Source of the DNA: Legionella santicrucis
GTDB lineage: Bacteria > Pseudomonadota > Gammaproteobacteria > Legionellales > Legionellaceae
Assembly (NCBI RefSeq): GCF_001468135.1
Contig: NZ_LNYU01000015.1
Coordinates: 1 to 42,600 of the forward strand
Length of the DNA stretch: 42,600 bases
Reading direction: 5' to 3'
The notes under the pieces are model-generated. The model did no database searches, had not been told where the DNA came from, and worked only from the letters and a program-made list of their open reading frames with translations. The translations under genes and the position numbers were made by a program. Of this stretch, positions 17,632 through 27,209 are shown in pieces (the stretch's first letter is position 1; each line of letters begins with the position of its first letter).

Positions 17632-19044
17632 TTAAAGCGCTTCCATAAATGCAACTAAATCGGTTTTTTCATCTTTTGTTAATTGTAACTGTAAAACCAA
17701 ATTAAAAAACTCTACGGTATCCGCTAAAGTTAATAAACGTCCATCATGTAAATATGGAGGAGAATCTTTAATACCTCGCAAAGGAAACGTTTTTATAGGC
17801 CCATCACCAACCGCTCTCATGCCATTAATTGTTTGTGGTTGATAAAATTTCTCTGTTTGTAAATTATGCATGGTGTTGTCAGTATAATAAGGAGGAGTAT
17901 GGCAACTGGAGCATTTTGCTTTACCAAAAAAGAGCTCTTGGCCTCGTAACTCTGCTGGAGTTGCTTTAGCAGGATCCAGTTTCCCTTCCCAATTCAATTT
18001 AGGGGCAGGAGGAAAATCCAAAATCTCTTGGAATTCCGCCATGAAATGAACCTGGCTGCCACGCTCAAGAATATTCACTCCTTTCTTGGTTGCAATAACA
18101 GGATCACCATCAAAGTAAGCAGCTCTTTGTTCAAATTCGGTAAAATCTTCTACTGTCTTCAAAGCACGTTGCGAGCCAAATAATCGTTGGATATTGACGC
18201 CACGTAAAGTTGGCGTATTAATACGATGACGAAATTCCTGAGGCCTAATATCACCTACCAAATGAGTTGCTTTGTTGGTATGACCATTAGCATGGCAATC
18301 AAAACAGGCAACGCCGCGACTGGGTTTCACCGTACGCCTATCTTCTGTTTGGTTAAATTGTTGCTGCATAAAAGGAGTGACTAATAAACGTAACCCTTCT
18401 AATTGTTTAGGATTTAATAAACCATTAAATAACTCGTAATAATTTTCAATAGTTACCACTTTACCTTTGGACACATCACCCAGATCAGGCCTGGTGGTTA
18501 AATAAATGGGGGCAGGATAAGGAGGTAAAAAATGATCGGGAATGTCAAAATCCAAATCAAAACGAGTTAAATCTCTATCCTCCTGTTTTTTAATTTCATC
18601 AATAACAAATTTAGGAAATAACATTCCACCTTCTGGATGATTAGGATGAGGCAAAGGTAAGAAGCCCTGAGGGAAAAGGTCTTTAGCCTTAATTTCTTCT
18701 GGACTCATTTTGCCCAACTGCTCCCAAGTGACACTTTCAGGCAATTTCACCCGAACCCCGTCTTGCACGGGTTTTCCATTAGACATCTTTACGGTTTGAG
18801 AAGGATTATTACTTAAATCATAGCGCTGCTTTAATAGTTCTTGCTGGCGATCATCAACCCCCTGTTTGGCATTACTCATACGCTGCAAAATACTTTGAAA
18901 ACTCTCATGAATATCCACTGGCATATAACTTGAAGGGAGCGACTCAGTTGAAGGAACAGGTGGTGTATCGGCATAACCTAAGGAGCAAAGACTAGCAGTG
19001 AGGACACTTATTTCTAAAAATTTTTTTAACATAGTTAAGTCCAT
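17632..19044 (-). CDS. Diheme cytochrome c peroxidase-like protein (CCP/MauG superfamily)
   Basis: This 470-residue exported protein has two heme sites, CFDCH (247-251) and CSSCH (378-382). The late segment FPLRGIKDSPPYLHDGRLLTLADTVEFF is typical of the bacterial cytochrome c peroxidase and MauG superfamily. The N-terminal 240 residues are longer than in standard peroxidases and unassigned. A signal peptide (about 25 residues, ending YA) is clear. In-frame ATGs lie at 19044 and 19032; the latter gives a tidier signal peptide, but neither has a strong ribosome binding site. It heads the cluster with mltB-like, msrBA and GNAT genes, pointing to peroxide defence in the periplasm. Confidence 0.87.
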   Translation of the reverse strand: MDLTMLKKFLEISVLTASLCSLGYADTPPVPSTESLPSSYMPVDIHESFQSILQRMSNAKQGVDDRQQELLKQRYDLSNNPSQTVKMSNGKPVQDGVRVKLPESVTWEQLGKMSPEEIKAKDLFPQGFLPLPHPNHPEGGMLFPKFVIDEIKKQEDRDLTRFDLDFDIPDHFLPPYPAPIYLTTRPDLGDVSKGKVVTIENYYELFNGLLNPKQLEGLRLLVTPFMQQQFNQTEDRRTVKPSRGVACFDCHANGHTNKATHLVGDIRPQEFRHRINTPTLRGVNIQRLFGSQRALKTVEDFTEFEQRAAYFDGDPVIATKKGVNILERGSQVHFMAEFQEILDFPPAPKLNWEGKLDPAKATPAELRGQELFFGKAKCSSCHTPPYYTDNTMHNLQTEKFYQPQTINGMRAVGDGPIKTFPLRGIKDSPPYLHDGRLLTLADTVEFFNLVLQLQLTKDEKTDLVAFMEAL

Positions 19045-19112
19045 TCATGATCAAAGAATTTTTTCATCTTAAGGTACTTATAAATTTGGCGCAATAGAGA
19101 AAATTAAACCAC

Positions 19113-20024
19113 TCACACTTCTAAGATACTTGTAGATGCCGATTTTAAATTATTTGCTTGCAGCAAATCATCTATTGCTTTTAAGACAGCTTTCACTGCA
19201 GCAATTTGCTTCACATCAGGTCTGTATACCAAACATAAGGGCTTAACATAACTTGGCGCGCCTTCAATCTTTTTTAATTGATCTTTAAAATGAAGTTCAA
19301 CATAGCAACTTGGCAAAATAGCAGCCCCATGATTGTTTATTGCCATCGCGGCTAATGCTTCAATTTGATCCACATTACAAATACGTGGAGCAGGCCTATG
19401 TTGGCGTAATTTTTGTAATTCATTCAATAGAGAGTTCATTAATGGAATTTTTAAGTCTACTAAAATTAACAATTCATCAGAATATAAATCAACTTTTTTG
19501 TTTTGCTTGCAAGATGCCCAAAAAGAGAACTCAGTTTCAGCAATCTTACGAATGATAATATTAGCATGCGGATAAGGATCCGTCATAATACCGATATCTA
19601 CATTACCTTCGATGATGCTTTGCATAAGGTCAGCGGATAGACCATGCTTGAAATGAATTTCTAATTCTGGATATTGCAACAGTAAATCAGAGTTCATTTC
19701 CGACATATAAGAACAAAGCGTGGAATAACAGCCTATAGTAACCTTACCCTTAATGTGCTGATTCGTTTCTTTAATCGTTGTAGTTAATGAATTCCACTGT
19801 GTTAACAAACTCTCAAAATTCTCGAATAATTGATTACCTGCTCGCGTTAAAGTAACGCCTTGGGTGTGACGAATAAATAAATTTGTATTCAGTAATTGTT
19901 CAAGTCTTTTTATAGAAAAACTCAATGAGGGTTGGCTTATATGCAATTTTTTAGCGGCTCTACTAAAATTTGATTCTTTAGCAACTTCGTAAAAATAAAT
20001 TAAATCACTTGCAGAAGGTAACAT
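19113..20024 (-). CDS. LysR-type transcriptional regulator
   Basis: This protein of about 303 residues has an N-terminal winged HTH (residues about 3-60: FYEVAKESNFSRAAKKLHIS, then QPSLSFSIKRLEQLL) and a C-terminal two-lobed effector-binding domain. The start is the ATG at 20024, seven bases after AAAGGA; a TTG three bases upstream is ignored. It is transcribed away from the FAD oxidoreductase gene at 20186, the usual arrangement in which a LysR protein controls its divergent neighbour. The ligand is unknown. Confidence 0.94.
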   Translation of the reverse strand: MLPSASDLIYFYEVAKESNFSRAAKKLHISQPSLSFSIKRLEQLLNTNLFIRHTQGVTLTRAGNQLFENFESLLTQWNSLTTTIKETNQHIKGKVTIGCYSTLCSYMSEMNSDLLLQYPELEIHFKHGLSADLMQSIIEGNVDIGIMTDPYPHANIIIRKIAETEFSFWASCKQNKKVDLYSDELLILVDLKIPLMNSLLNELQKLRQHRPAPRICNVDQIEALAAMAINNHGAAILPSCYVELHFKDQLKKIEGAPSYVKPLCLVYRPDVKQIAAVKAVLKAIDDLLQANNLKSASTSILEV

Positions 20025-20101
20025 CAATTAATCCTTTTGTTTCAGTGCGATGCCTCGTATCCCAAAGGCTCCATCAGGATGACCTGGGGCCATAAATTTT
20101 A

Positions 20102-20118
20102 TTTATACCCTCTATAAA
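20102..20118. promoter_or_regulatory. Candidate LysR binding site
   Basis: TTTATA (20102-20107) and TATAAA (20113-20118) form a perfect inverted repeat around CCCTC and contain the T-N11-A pattern typical of LysR sites. It lies between the divergent LysR gene and the oxidoreductase gene, about 68 bases before the latter. The role is inferred. Confidence 0.4.
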
Positions 20119-20185
20119 AATTCTATATTTTACATAGCAAGAGCTCCTTCTTAAACTTTTTTAGCAAATATTTAAGGAGTAGCAA

Positions 20186-21637
20186 ATGAAAACATTAAAC
20201 AAGGTAGACACAATTATCATAGGCGCAGGCCCCTCCGGCTTATCCGCTGCTAATGTTTTAAGTAAGCATGGAAAATCAATATTCATTTTGGAAAAAGAAG
20301 CTCAAGCCGGAGGTAAATGTCATACCTTTACCGACCCCTTAGATAAAAATAATAAAACCGAATGGGGAGCTGCATTAATCGCACCAAATTACGGGAAGGT
20401 CATTGATAAGATGCAAGAAAAGCAATTAGCTTGGGAACAAGTATTACCATCGGACCTAAGTACTCTTCCTTTTGATAAAAATTTAAATCAAATGAGTCTA
20501 TTAGAGAAAGGTTTTTGGGGGGTAGAGTTTGCTAATGAAATGTTGGCTTTTGCAGGACATGCTAAAAAATATCAGGATTTAAGAGATAAACATCAAGATC
20601 TTCCCGAAGATTATAAAATTCCCTTCAGAGACTTTGCCAAAAAATATAAACTGGAAAAAATAAATGAATTTTCTTATCTCTTTGTTCCTGCTTTTGGTTA
20701 TGGTCTTATGGAGGAGTGCCCTACTTACGCCATTCTTGAATACTACGGCACTATGACTCTACCTGATCTGATCATTCCCAAACTCTTTGGAGTGCACGGT
20801 CTACGCTGCGTGCAAAATGGATTTCAAGAGCTGATGGAAGCTATAGCTGCTGACTTTAACATTAGCTATAAATCGCGCATTCAATCCATCACTAGAAATG
20901 ATGAAGGCATTACTGTTGTTTTTGAATCAGATGATGGGCTGCAAAGCATCAGCGCAAACTCCTTGGTTCTTGCGATTTCACCTTTGCATTGGCCTACATT
21001 AGGAATGAAACTTACAGAAACGGAACAAAAATGCGTCGATAATCTTAGTTGGTATCAATACCCCGTCGCAGTGGTTAAATTGCACGGATACCCAGCAAAT
21101 CATTATTATGAATATAAAGGACTTATTTCGGAAGGATTAGAACATTTAGCCCTGATTACCACCAGAGACAATCGTCTCAATCCTCAGGACGGCCGTTTAT
21201 GCACCGCCTACATTAATTTAAAACTCAGCGGAAAAAATGAAAATACAAATTTCATTTTCACTCCGGAAAAAATAAAGCAATTAAAAGCAGATCTCATGCA
21301 AGTACCTGGTGTAACAGATGTAGATATTTTGGAAACTAAAGTTTGGAAAGATTATATGTCCACTCTGCCTTGGGAGCTTCGTCTGGAATTGGATAAAAAC
21401 CAAATGCACGCCAAAACACTTTATGTCGGACCTTATACCCTAGGTGGATTTGAAGATGTTGCTTGCGTTTGGGAACAATCTCATAAAGCAACCAAAGAAT
21501 ACATCTTGCACAAACAATCCAAACCTTCCTCCTTGAGGAAAGAAGTGCATAGAAATCTTTTCTTTTTTACCTCAGAATATCAAAAACCCTATGATGGACA
21601 GGAAATAACGTCAACCTATCATCATTCCATATCTTAA
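20186..21637 (+). CDS. FAD-dependent oxidoreductase (flavin amine oxidase-like)
   Basis: This 483-residue protein has an N-terminal Rossmann site TIIIGAGPSGLSAANVL (GxGxxG near residues 12-17), followed by an acidic Glu (ILEKE) for FAD ribose and the AGGKCH motif common in amine oxidase and phytoene desaturase-type flavoproteins. The middle has substrate-domain features I cannot place, and a C-terminal ALYVGPYTLGGFEDVACVWE-like region completes the FAD fold. There is no signal peptide. AAGGAG precedes the ATG. Control by the adjacent LysR protein is likely. The substrate is unknown. Confidence 0.85.
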   Translation: MKTLNKVDTIIIGAGPSGLSAANVLSKHGKSIFILEKEAQAGGKCHTFTDPLDKNNKTEWGAALIAPNYGKVIDKMQEKQLAWEQVLPSDLSTLPFDKNLNQMSLLEKGFWGVEFANEMLAFAGHAKKYQDLRDKHQDLPEDYKIPFRDFAKKYKLEKINEFSYLFVPAFGYGLMEECPTYAILEYYGTMTLPDLIIPKLFGVHGLRCVQNGFQELMEAIAADFNISYKSRIQSITRNDEGITVVFESDDGLQSISANSLVLAISPLHWPTLGMKLTETEQKCVDNLSWYQYPVAVVKLHGYPANHYYEYKGLISEGLEHLALITTRDNRLNPQDGRLCTAYINLKLSGKNENTNFIFTPEKIKQLKADLMQVPGVTDVDILETKVWKDYMSTLPWELRLELDKNQMHAKTLYVGPYTLGGFEDVACVWEQSHKATKEYILHKQSKPSSLRKEVHRNLFFFTSEYQKPYDGQEITSTYHHSIS

Positions 21638-21644
21638 AATAATC

Positions 21645-21675
21645 TACCTGGCTACACAGTTAATGCAGTCAGGTA
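21645..21675 (+). terminator. Hairpin after the FAD oxidoreductase gene
   Basis: TACCTGGCT (21645-21653) pairs with AGTCAGGTA (21667-21675), a 9-bp stem with one G-T pair, just after the stop at 21637 and between convergent genes. No T-run follows, so this is only a possible terminator. Confidence 0.35.
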
Positions 21676-21745
21676 CACTTACTTATACGTCAAGTAATGA
21701 AATCTCTTACACATTCACATTAGCGTCACTATATTGTATTTAAGC

Positions 21746-22936
21746 TCAATCACTGCGCAAAGAAACTACTGGTGCCAATTTTGCCGCTCGGCGTGCGGGA
21801 TAAAAGCCAAAGAAAATTCCTGTTGCAGCAGATACCAAAAAACCTGCTACAGGAGGAAGAAAATAGATCGCAAAATTCCAACCACTAAAATAGGCTAAAA
21901 TACGAGTCACAATTAATCCTAAAAGAACGCCAAGTACGCCTCCTAATAGAGACAACATAACAGACTCCACTAAAAATAATGCTTGAATTTCACTATTTTT
22001 AGCACCAACCGCTTTACGGATACCAATTTCTTTTTTACGCTCACTCACTGAAACCAACATCACATTCATCACACCAATTCCACCTACTAAAAGCGAGATG
22101 CCGCCGATTACAGCAAGTAATAAGGTAAAAATCTGCCCTTGGCTTTCCATACTGGCAATGATTTGTTTGGGACTACGTGTAAATACATTTAATTTAGGGG
22201 CGGTAGAACCAATAATTTGTTTTATTTCTTCAATCACTTCATCAATAGGGCTATCTGGCTTTAACTTCAAAATCACATTATTTATTTTGGCATCTTTGCT
22301 GATTAGGTTTATACCTGCCAAAGGCACAATCACCGCCTGATTGATGTCTTCATTAAAAAAGCCATTTTCTTTCCAAGGCTCAGCGACGCCGATAATAGTA
22401 TATAAAGATTGTCCTATCCGTAATTGCCTACCTATGGGCTCATCAAAACTAATTTCTCTTATTTGCCGTGCCAAATTCGCCCCAATAACACAGTAGTGTT
22501 CATAAGAGTCAACAAAAGAAACAAAATGACCTGCAGCTAACTTGATGTTAACAATTTTTGCCAAATGTTCATTGGCCCCAATTACTGCTCCTTGCATCGA
22601 TTTTCCTTGATAACTTATAGGCTGGTATGCAGTACTATAAGGCGCCATTTCCATAATATAAGGGATCCGCTCAGCAAGTTGCTCCCATTGCGCTACAGAA
22701 ACTGATTCATGATTACCTTGTTTACCTACAGTCTTTGAATAAACTGCAACTGAGAGCAAATCCGTTCCCAATGCTTTAAATTGTGCTAAAGCTTTTTCTG
22801 TCGCCAATTGACCACAGCTAATCAAAGCGACAACTGCAGCGGTACCGACTAGAATGCCTAAAATGGCCAAAAATGAACGTAATTTAGCCGCAGTCAAGTT
22901 GACTACCGCTTGTTGACAATGCCCAGAAAACTTCAT
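21746..22936 (-). CDS. MacB-like ABC transporter permease
   Basis: This protein of about 396 residues has one N-terminal membrane helix (about 20-45, with RSFLAILGILVGTAAVVALIS), a periplasmic domain of about 220 residues, and three C-terminal helices beginning near LLLAVIGGISLLVGGIGVMNV. This is the MacB/FtsX permease plan. The VSERKKEIGIRKAVGA coupling motif is present. Here the ATPase is a separate gene. The ATG at 22936 shares a base with the ATPase stop (TAATG) and has GGAG upstream, so the longer frame from 22990 is not used. It works with the fusion and TolC proteins encoded upstream in the same operon. Confidence 0.93.
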   Translation of the reverse strand: MKFSGHCQQAVVNLTAAKLRSFLAILGILVGTAAVVALISCGQLATEKALAQFKALGTDLLSVAVYSKTVGKQGNHESVSVAQWEQLAERIPYIMEMAPYSTAYQPISYQGKSMQGAVIGANEHLAKIVNIKLAAGHFVSFVDSYEHYCVIGANLARQIREISFDEPIGRQLRIGQSLYTIIGVAEPWKENGFFNEDINQAVIVPLAGINLISKDAKINNVILKLKPDSPIDEVIEEIKQIIGSTAPKLNVFTRSPKQIIASMESQGQIFTLLLAVIGGISLLVGGIGVMNVMLVSVSERKKEIGIRKAVGAKNSEIQALFLVESVMLSLLGGVLGVLLGLIVTRILAYFSGWNFAIYFLPPVAGFLVSAATGIFFGFYPARRAAKLAPVVSLRSD

Positions 22937-23688
22937 TACACCGTCTCCGTTACTACCACGCCATCCACGAGTGTAATCCTTCGCTGGCAAAGTGCAGCGA
23001 TTTGCTCATCATGAGTAATCATGATAATACTCCGACCTTGAGCATGTAGGGATAAAAATAAATTCATCACATCATTACCCGTTCGCGAGTCAAGCGCACC
23101 TGTGGGTTCATCTGCTAAAATGACTTGGGGTTCCGTGACTAAAGCACGCGCTATAGCAACACGTTGTTGCTGTCCTCCTGATAATTGCGTGGGTCTGTGC
23201 TTTGCATATTGATGCATTCCCACACAGTCAAGAGCCGCAAGGACTCTTTCTTCAATTTCTGTCGCAGGAACACCACGATAAATTAAAGGCAAAGCTACAT
23301 TTTGCTTGGCACTAAAACGCGGTAATAAATTAAATTGTTGAAAAACAAATCCTATATTTTGATTCCGTAACTCTGCAGTTTGATCATCCGTTAAGGCGGC
23401 TACATTACGATTGTTTAACAAATAAGTACCACTATCCGCTTTATCTAATAATCCTATAATATTCATCAATGTGGATTTACCTGAACCAGAAGCGCCTACA
23501 ATAGCGAGAAGATCACCTTCATAAACTTTCAGTGATACTTCTTTTAAAATTGTGGAACTAATTCCCTCAAGATGATAGGTTTTTACAATATCAGTAAGCA
23601 TCATTAAAGGCTGCTTTCTTCTGTTTCTATCCTTGATGCTTCCCTGTACCATACTCTTTTCACATGGCTCAGCTGAGAAATTACTCAT
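22936..23688 (-). CDS. MacB-like ABC transporter ATPase
   Basis: This protein of about 250 residues belongs to the LolD/MacB group of ABC ATPases. It shows Walker A (GASGSGKST), the Q-loop region [15 protein letters not shown], the signature [15 protein letters not shown], Walker B ([12 protein letters not shown]) and the switch His (MITHDEQ). It drives the adjacent permease. The reading frame continues upstream, but I prefer the ATG at 23688, which overlaps the stop of the membrane-fusion gene; an internal start near the core (MMLTDIV) is possible but lacks a ribosome binding site. Confidence 0.94.
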   Translation of the reverse strand: MSNFSAEPCEKSMVQGSIKDRNRRKQPLMMLTDIVKTYHLEGISSTILKEVSLKVYEGDLLAIVGASGSGKSTLMNIIGLLDKADSGTYLLNNRNVAALTDDQTAELRNQNIGFVFQQFNLLPRFSAKQNVALPLIYRGVPATEIEERVLAALDCVGMHQYAKHRPTQLSGGQQQRVAIARALVTEPQVILADEPTGALDSRTGNDVMNLFLSLHAQGRSIIMITHDEQIAALCQRRITLVDGVVVTETV

Positions 23689-24835
23689 AAACCACCACAT
23701 CACCGGACTTTAAGCCTGTTTCAATAAGTACTGAATCTGCTTGAGCTGCGCCAGTTGTAATGACACGTTTTTCAATAGAACCTGATTCATTTTTAACTTG
23801 AACGATACTTTGTCCTTTTTCGCGTTTGATCGCAGCAATAGGTATCACTAACTGTTTCCCATTATCCACACTTAACTCTATAGAGGCACTCATGCCTACT
23901 TTGATCCATTTTTGTTGCTCCGCACTTAATTTTCGTACCTCAACCACTGCTGTGAAAAATGGAAGCCCATTATTATTAGACGCTTGTGCATTCACGGCAA
24001 CCAACTTTCCTTGTAATTGGTACTTACCAAAAGCAACTCCCCTGACTGTTGCATCCATACCTGCTTGCACTTGGGTGATATCAATTTCAGGAACATCAAT
24101 TTCAATGCTGATTCCCGACAAATCACCAATTAATCCAATCACCTGTCCTGACTTCACTGAGGCACCTACAGTGACGCGCACACTTTTATCCTCTCCTGCT
24201 TTAGGGGGATAGAGCAGCACGCCATCATTTGGTGCTTTTAAATGAATCAAATTATGATTTGAAGCCAAAATATTTTTTAGTCTATCGAAGTCAGCTAAAC
24301 TTAATGATGAGATATTTTGTGAGCGATTTTCATCTAATTTTTCCAACATTTCTGTCAGTTTACGCGTGGACTGCATCAAGGTAACTCGGCCCGTATCCAC
24401 ATTTGATTTTTCACTTAAATAATTATTTTTGGACAGTAAGCCTGAATCCCATAAATCCTGAGTTCCTACAAATTTGGCTTTAGCAATAGTATAACTGTCT
24501 TTGGCCTTTAAGTACTCTGTTAATGTATCATTAAACTGTCTTTGTAACTCCGTTGAATTTAAGGTAACAATGACATCACCTTTTTTAACTATTTGCCCAT
24601 AATGAAAGTTCATAGTCTCAACCACTGCCTCAATCGGACTACTTAAAGTACTTTCATGTAAAGGCTGAACTGTTCCTGTAAAATGCAATGACTTATGAAT
24701 AGGGCGTTCCTGAACTTTATATTCATGCAAAACAGCCACTGTCTTTTTCTGTTCCTGCTGTGGTCCGCATGAAGACAAAAATACGCCCATCGCTAAGATG
24801 ATTATGCCCGTTAACCGATTGAGATACCTATTCAT
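23681..24835 (-). CDS. Periplasmic membrane-fusion protein (MacA/RND adaptor type), lipoprotein
   Basis: This 384-residue adaptor bridges the inner-membrane ABC permease and an outer-membrane TolC-type channel. The N-terminus is a lipoprotein signal with the lipobox LSSCG (Cys near residue 24). Then come the lipoyl half-motifs (VVETMNFHYGQIVKKGDVIV and the later GVLLYPPKAGE region), a helical hairpin in between, and a beta-barrel part ending [11 protein letters not shown]. It overlaps the TolC-family gene by four bases (ATGA) and the ATPase gene by a few bases, so all are translationally coupled. Confidence 0.93.
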   Translation of the reverse strand: MNRYLNRLTGIIILAMGVFLSSCGPQQEQKKTVAVLHEYKVQERPIHKSLHFTGTVQPLHESTLSSPIEAVVETMNFHYGQIVKKGDVIVTLNSTELQRQFNDTLTEYLKAKDSYTIAKAKFVGTQDLWDSGLLSKNNYLSEKSNVDTGRVTLMQSTRKLTEMLEKLDENRSQNISSLSLADFDRLKNILASNHNLIHLKAPNDGVLLYPPKAGEDKSVRVTVGASVKSGQVIGLIGDLSGISIEIDVPEIDITQVQAGMDATVRGVAFGKYQLQGKLVAVNAQASNNNGLPFFTAVVEVRKLSAEQQKWIKVGMSASIELSVDNGKQLVIPIAAIKREKGQSIVQVKNESGSIEKRVITTGAAQADSVLIETGLKSGDVVVYE

Positions 24836-26397
24836 CCACCATACCTTAATTTAATTTGCCAATGCTCCAGTGTCGTTCCAAGAATTTTTTGCAGATTTGA
24901 TATTTGATTCAAATAAGCAATTTTTGCATTGATTAATCCTGCTTGTGCTTGAATTAATTGATTTTGTGTGTTGTTTACATCCAATGCGCTGGAAATCCCC
25001 GCTTGTTGTTTTTTCTTTTCTAAAGCATAAGACTGTTCTGCTAATTTCACTTGCTTTTGTGCCAACTGATAACGTTTAGCCAAGCTATTGATATTATTGA
25101 TAATATTTGTGATGCTGGTCATTAACGCTCTTTTAGCGGCAAGTAGTGCCAAGCGATCTTTTTCCAAGCGAACTTTTGCACTAATTAATTGATTTCGTCG
25201 CTTGATATCATGTAACGGTACGGTTAAGGTCAAACGTGCTGTTTCAGTCACATTATTGCCATCATAAATTCCGCGTACGCCCCCAACATTCCCAGTAACA
25301 TCATTCACGACGCCACTTTGTATATTTCCTCCTAAATCTAATTGCCATAATTGCTGATTTTTAGCAACTTTATAAGCACGCTCATCAGCACGCAAGGCAA
25401 CTTTATAGGCTAAATATTGCGTATTATTGTTTAACGCATACTCAATCGATTGCTTTAAATCAGGAACGGTAAGTTTGTCTAATACTACATCGCTAGGCAC
25501 TGATATATGCATTTCCGGATCAAGCCCTATAGTCTGCAATAAATCCTGGGAGGCAGTTTGAAAATCATTTTCCGCTTGCTCAACCATCAAACTTAACGAT
25601 TCAATTTGATAAGATTGTTGAATATTACCTGTGGGCTCTAATTGCCCTGCTTTTATCTTCTTTTCATTGATTTCATAAGACTTTTGGGCTTCTTTTAATT
25701 GCAAACGCTGATTTTGTAAGTTATTACCACTGAGAACCAGCATCCGATAAGCCATGATTACTTGAGTCACTTGCTCAGCTACTGATTGCTTTAAATTTAA
25801 TTTATTCAACCATTCAGTATCTTGAGCATTTAAAAGCGCTACTTCATTTACGGCTTTACCAAAACCACGTAACAGAGGTTGCGTTAACGAAAAATTTAAT
25901 ACAGGATTATAACTGTTGTTTCCATTCAGATTATTATCAATTCCAAGCTTTGCTGTGGTACCTAACTTCGTATTCAAATTAAATTCAGGAGTGGCTAGAA
26001 GTGTATGATTCGTATTAGAACCAACGCCTGAATAAGTACTTTTCTGAACTGCTCCTGAAGCCCCTATAGCGTATTGTAATTCAAACTCATTATATGCTAA
26101 TCGCAATTGGTAGCGCTGAACAATACGATCGAGCTCGGCATTTTGAATATTAGGGTTATAGCGTAAGGCCAATAAAATAGCTTCTCGTAAACTCAACTGA
26201 TGAATGGCTTTATTGCGCGAAGCAGGCGATGTGGGTAGCTCTATCCAGTGTTTTAACATAAACTCAGGATTTTCTATTGCTTTTTGCAAGCGCTCTTCTG
26301 CTTCTTTTGACGCATTTTCCACGGCAGGGATGGACCAAATCTGGCGCGTAAACAAGGAAATAAACAAAAAAAGCAGTGCTCTTTTTTTTAAGATCAT
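24832..26397 (-). CDS. TolC-family outer-membrane efflux channel
   Basis: This protein of about 521 residues has a signal peptide (about 20 residues, ending IWS) and two repeats of the outer-membrane efflux protein domain, rich in long amphipathic helices with repeated Gln, Asn and Ala (for example [20 protein letters not shown] and [20 protein letters not shown]). It is the exit duct of the tripartite pump. The start at 26397 overlaps the apaH stop as ATGA; the frame remains open 72 bases further, but that part lies within apaH and lacks a signal peptide. Confidence 0.92.
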   Translation of the reverse strand: MILKKRALLFLFISLFTRQIWSIPAVENASKEAEERLQKAIENPEFMLKHWIELPTSPASRNKAIHQLSLREAILLALRYNPNIQNAELDRIVQRYQLRLAYNEFELQYAIGASGAVQKSTYSGVGSNTNHTLLATPEFNLNTKLGTTAKLGIDNNLNGNNSYNPVLNFSLTQPLLRGFGKAVNEVALLNAQDTEWLNKLNLKQSVAEQVTQVIMAYRMLVLSGNNLQNQRLQLKEAQKSYEINEKKIKAGQLEPTGNIQQSYQIESLSLMVEQAENDFQTASQDLLQTIGLDPEMHISVPSDVVLDKLTVPDLKQSIEYALNNNTQYLAYKVALRADERAYKVAKNQQLWQLDLGGNIQSGVVNDVTGNVGGVRGIYDGNNVTETARLTLTVPLHDIKRRNQLISAKVRLEKDRLALLAAKRALMTSITNIINNINSLAKRYQLAQKQVKLAEQSYALEKKKQQAGISSALDVNNTQNQLIQAQAGLINAKIAYLNQISNLQKILGTTLEHWQIKLRYGG

Positions 26398-27209
26398 TTT
26401 TTGTTCCACACTGCAAATCGCTGCCTGTCCTGCAAACGTAATGCGGTTAGTTGTCCTCCCCAGAGACATCCAGTATCTATGGCATGAATTTTAGGATGAG
26501 GACATTTTCCCATTAAAGCAGCCCAATGCCCAAACACAATATCCCACTCAATTTCTTTACGACTCGGTACTTCATACCAAGGATAAAGACTTGCTGGCGC
26601 TTGCGCAATAGTCCCCTTATAACCTAACTCTAACCGACCATTTGCATCACAAAAACGCATACGCGTAAAATAATTTGTTATAGCTCGTAGCCTATCCACT
26701 TCAGTTAAATCATCAGACCATAAATCGGGTTTATTACCATAGAGATGGGCTAGAAAATCACGAAAATGATCACCAGCAAGAACTGTTTCAAGCTCTTTAG
26801 CCAGTTGCATTGCTTGAGTTAAATCCCACAAAGGGGCTATTCCTGCATGACACATCACCACTTTGAGCTCTGATGAATAATGCAAAATGGATTGCTTTCT
26901 TAGCCAATGACCCAAATCCTCTCTATCTGACGCATGCATTATCTCCTGTAGGGTATCATCATGTCCACGCCAAGGTCTTCCGCCAAATAATGAGGCTAAT
27001 AAATGCAAATCGTGATTCCCTAATGTGATTTTTGGCGCAATAGGCAAGGAACGCACAAAGCGTAAAACAGCCAAAGATTCAGGGCCACGATTTACGAGAT
27101 CACCAACAAACCATAATCGGTCTGTTTTTTCATCAAATTCGATTAACTCCAGTAACCTTTGCAAAGGCTCATAACAGCCTTGTACATCACCGATTGCATA
27201 ATCAGGCAC
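26394..27209 (-). CDS. apaH: Bis(5'-nucleosyl)-tetraphosphatase, symmetrical
   Basis: This 271-residue metallophosphatase splits Ap4A into two ADP and can decap Np4-capped RNA. The metal-binding motifs are [14 protein letters not shown] (residues 7-20), [25 protein letters not shown] and [11 protein letters not shown], in the normal order and spacing. The start is GTG, behind CAGGAG, and overlaps the end of the TraI-like gene by 8 bases. In many gammaproteobacteria apaH lies near rsmA, as it does here. Confidence 0.96.
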   Translation of the reverse strand: MPDYAIGDVQGCYEPLQRLLELIEFDEKTDRLWFVGDLVNRGPESLAVLRFVRSLPIAPKITLGNHDLHLLASLFGGRPWRGHDDTLQEIMHASDREDLGHWLRKQSILHYSSELKVVMCHAGIAPLWDLTQAMQLAKELETVLAGDHFRDFLAHLYGNKPDLWSDDLTEVDRLRAITNYFTRMRFCDANGRLELGYKGTIAQAPASLYPWYEVPSRKEIEWDIVFGHWAALMGKCPHPKIHAIDTGCLWGGQLTALRLQDRQRFAVWNKK

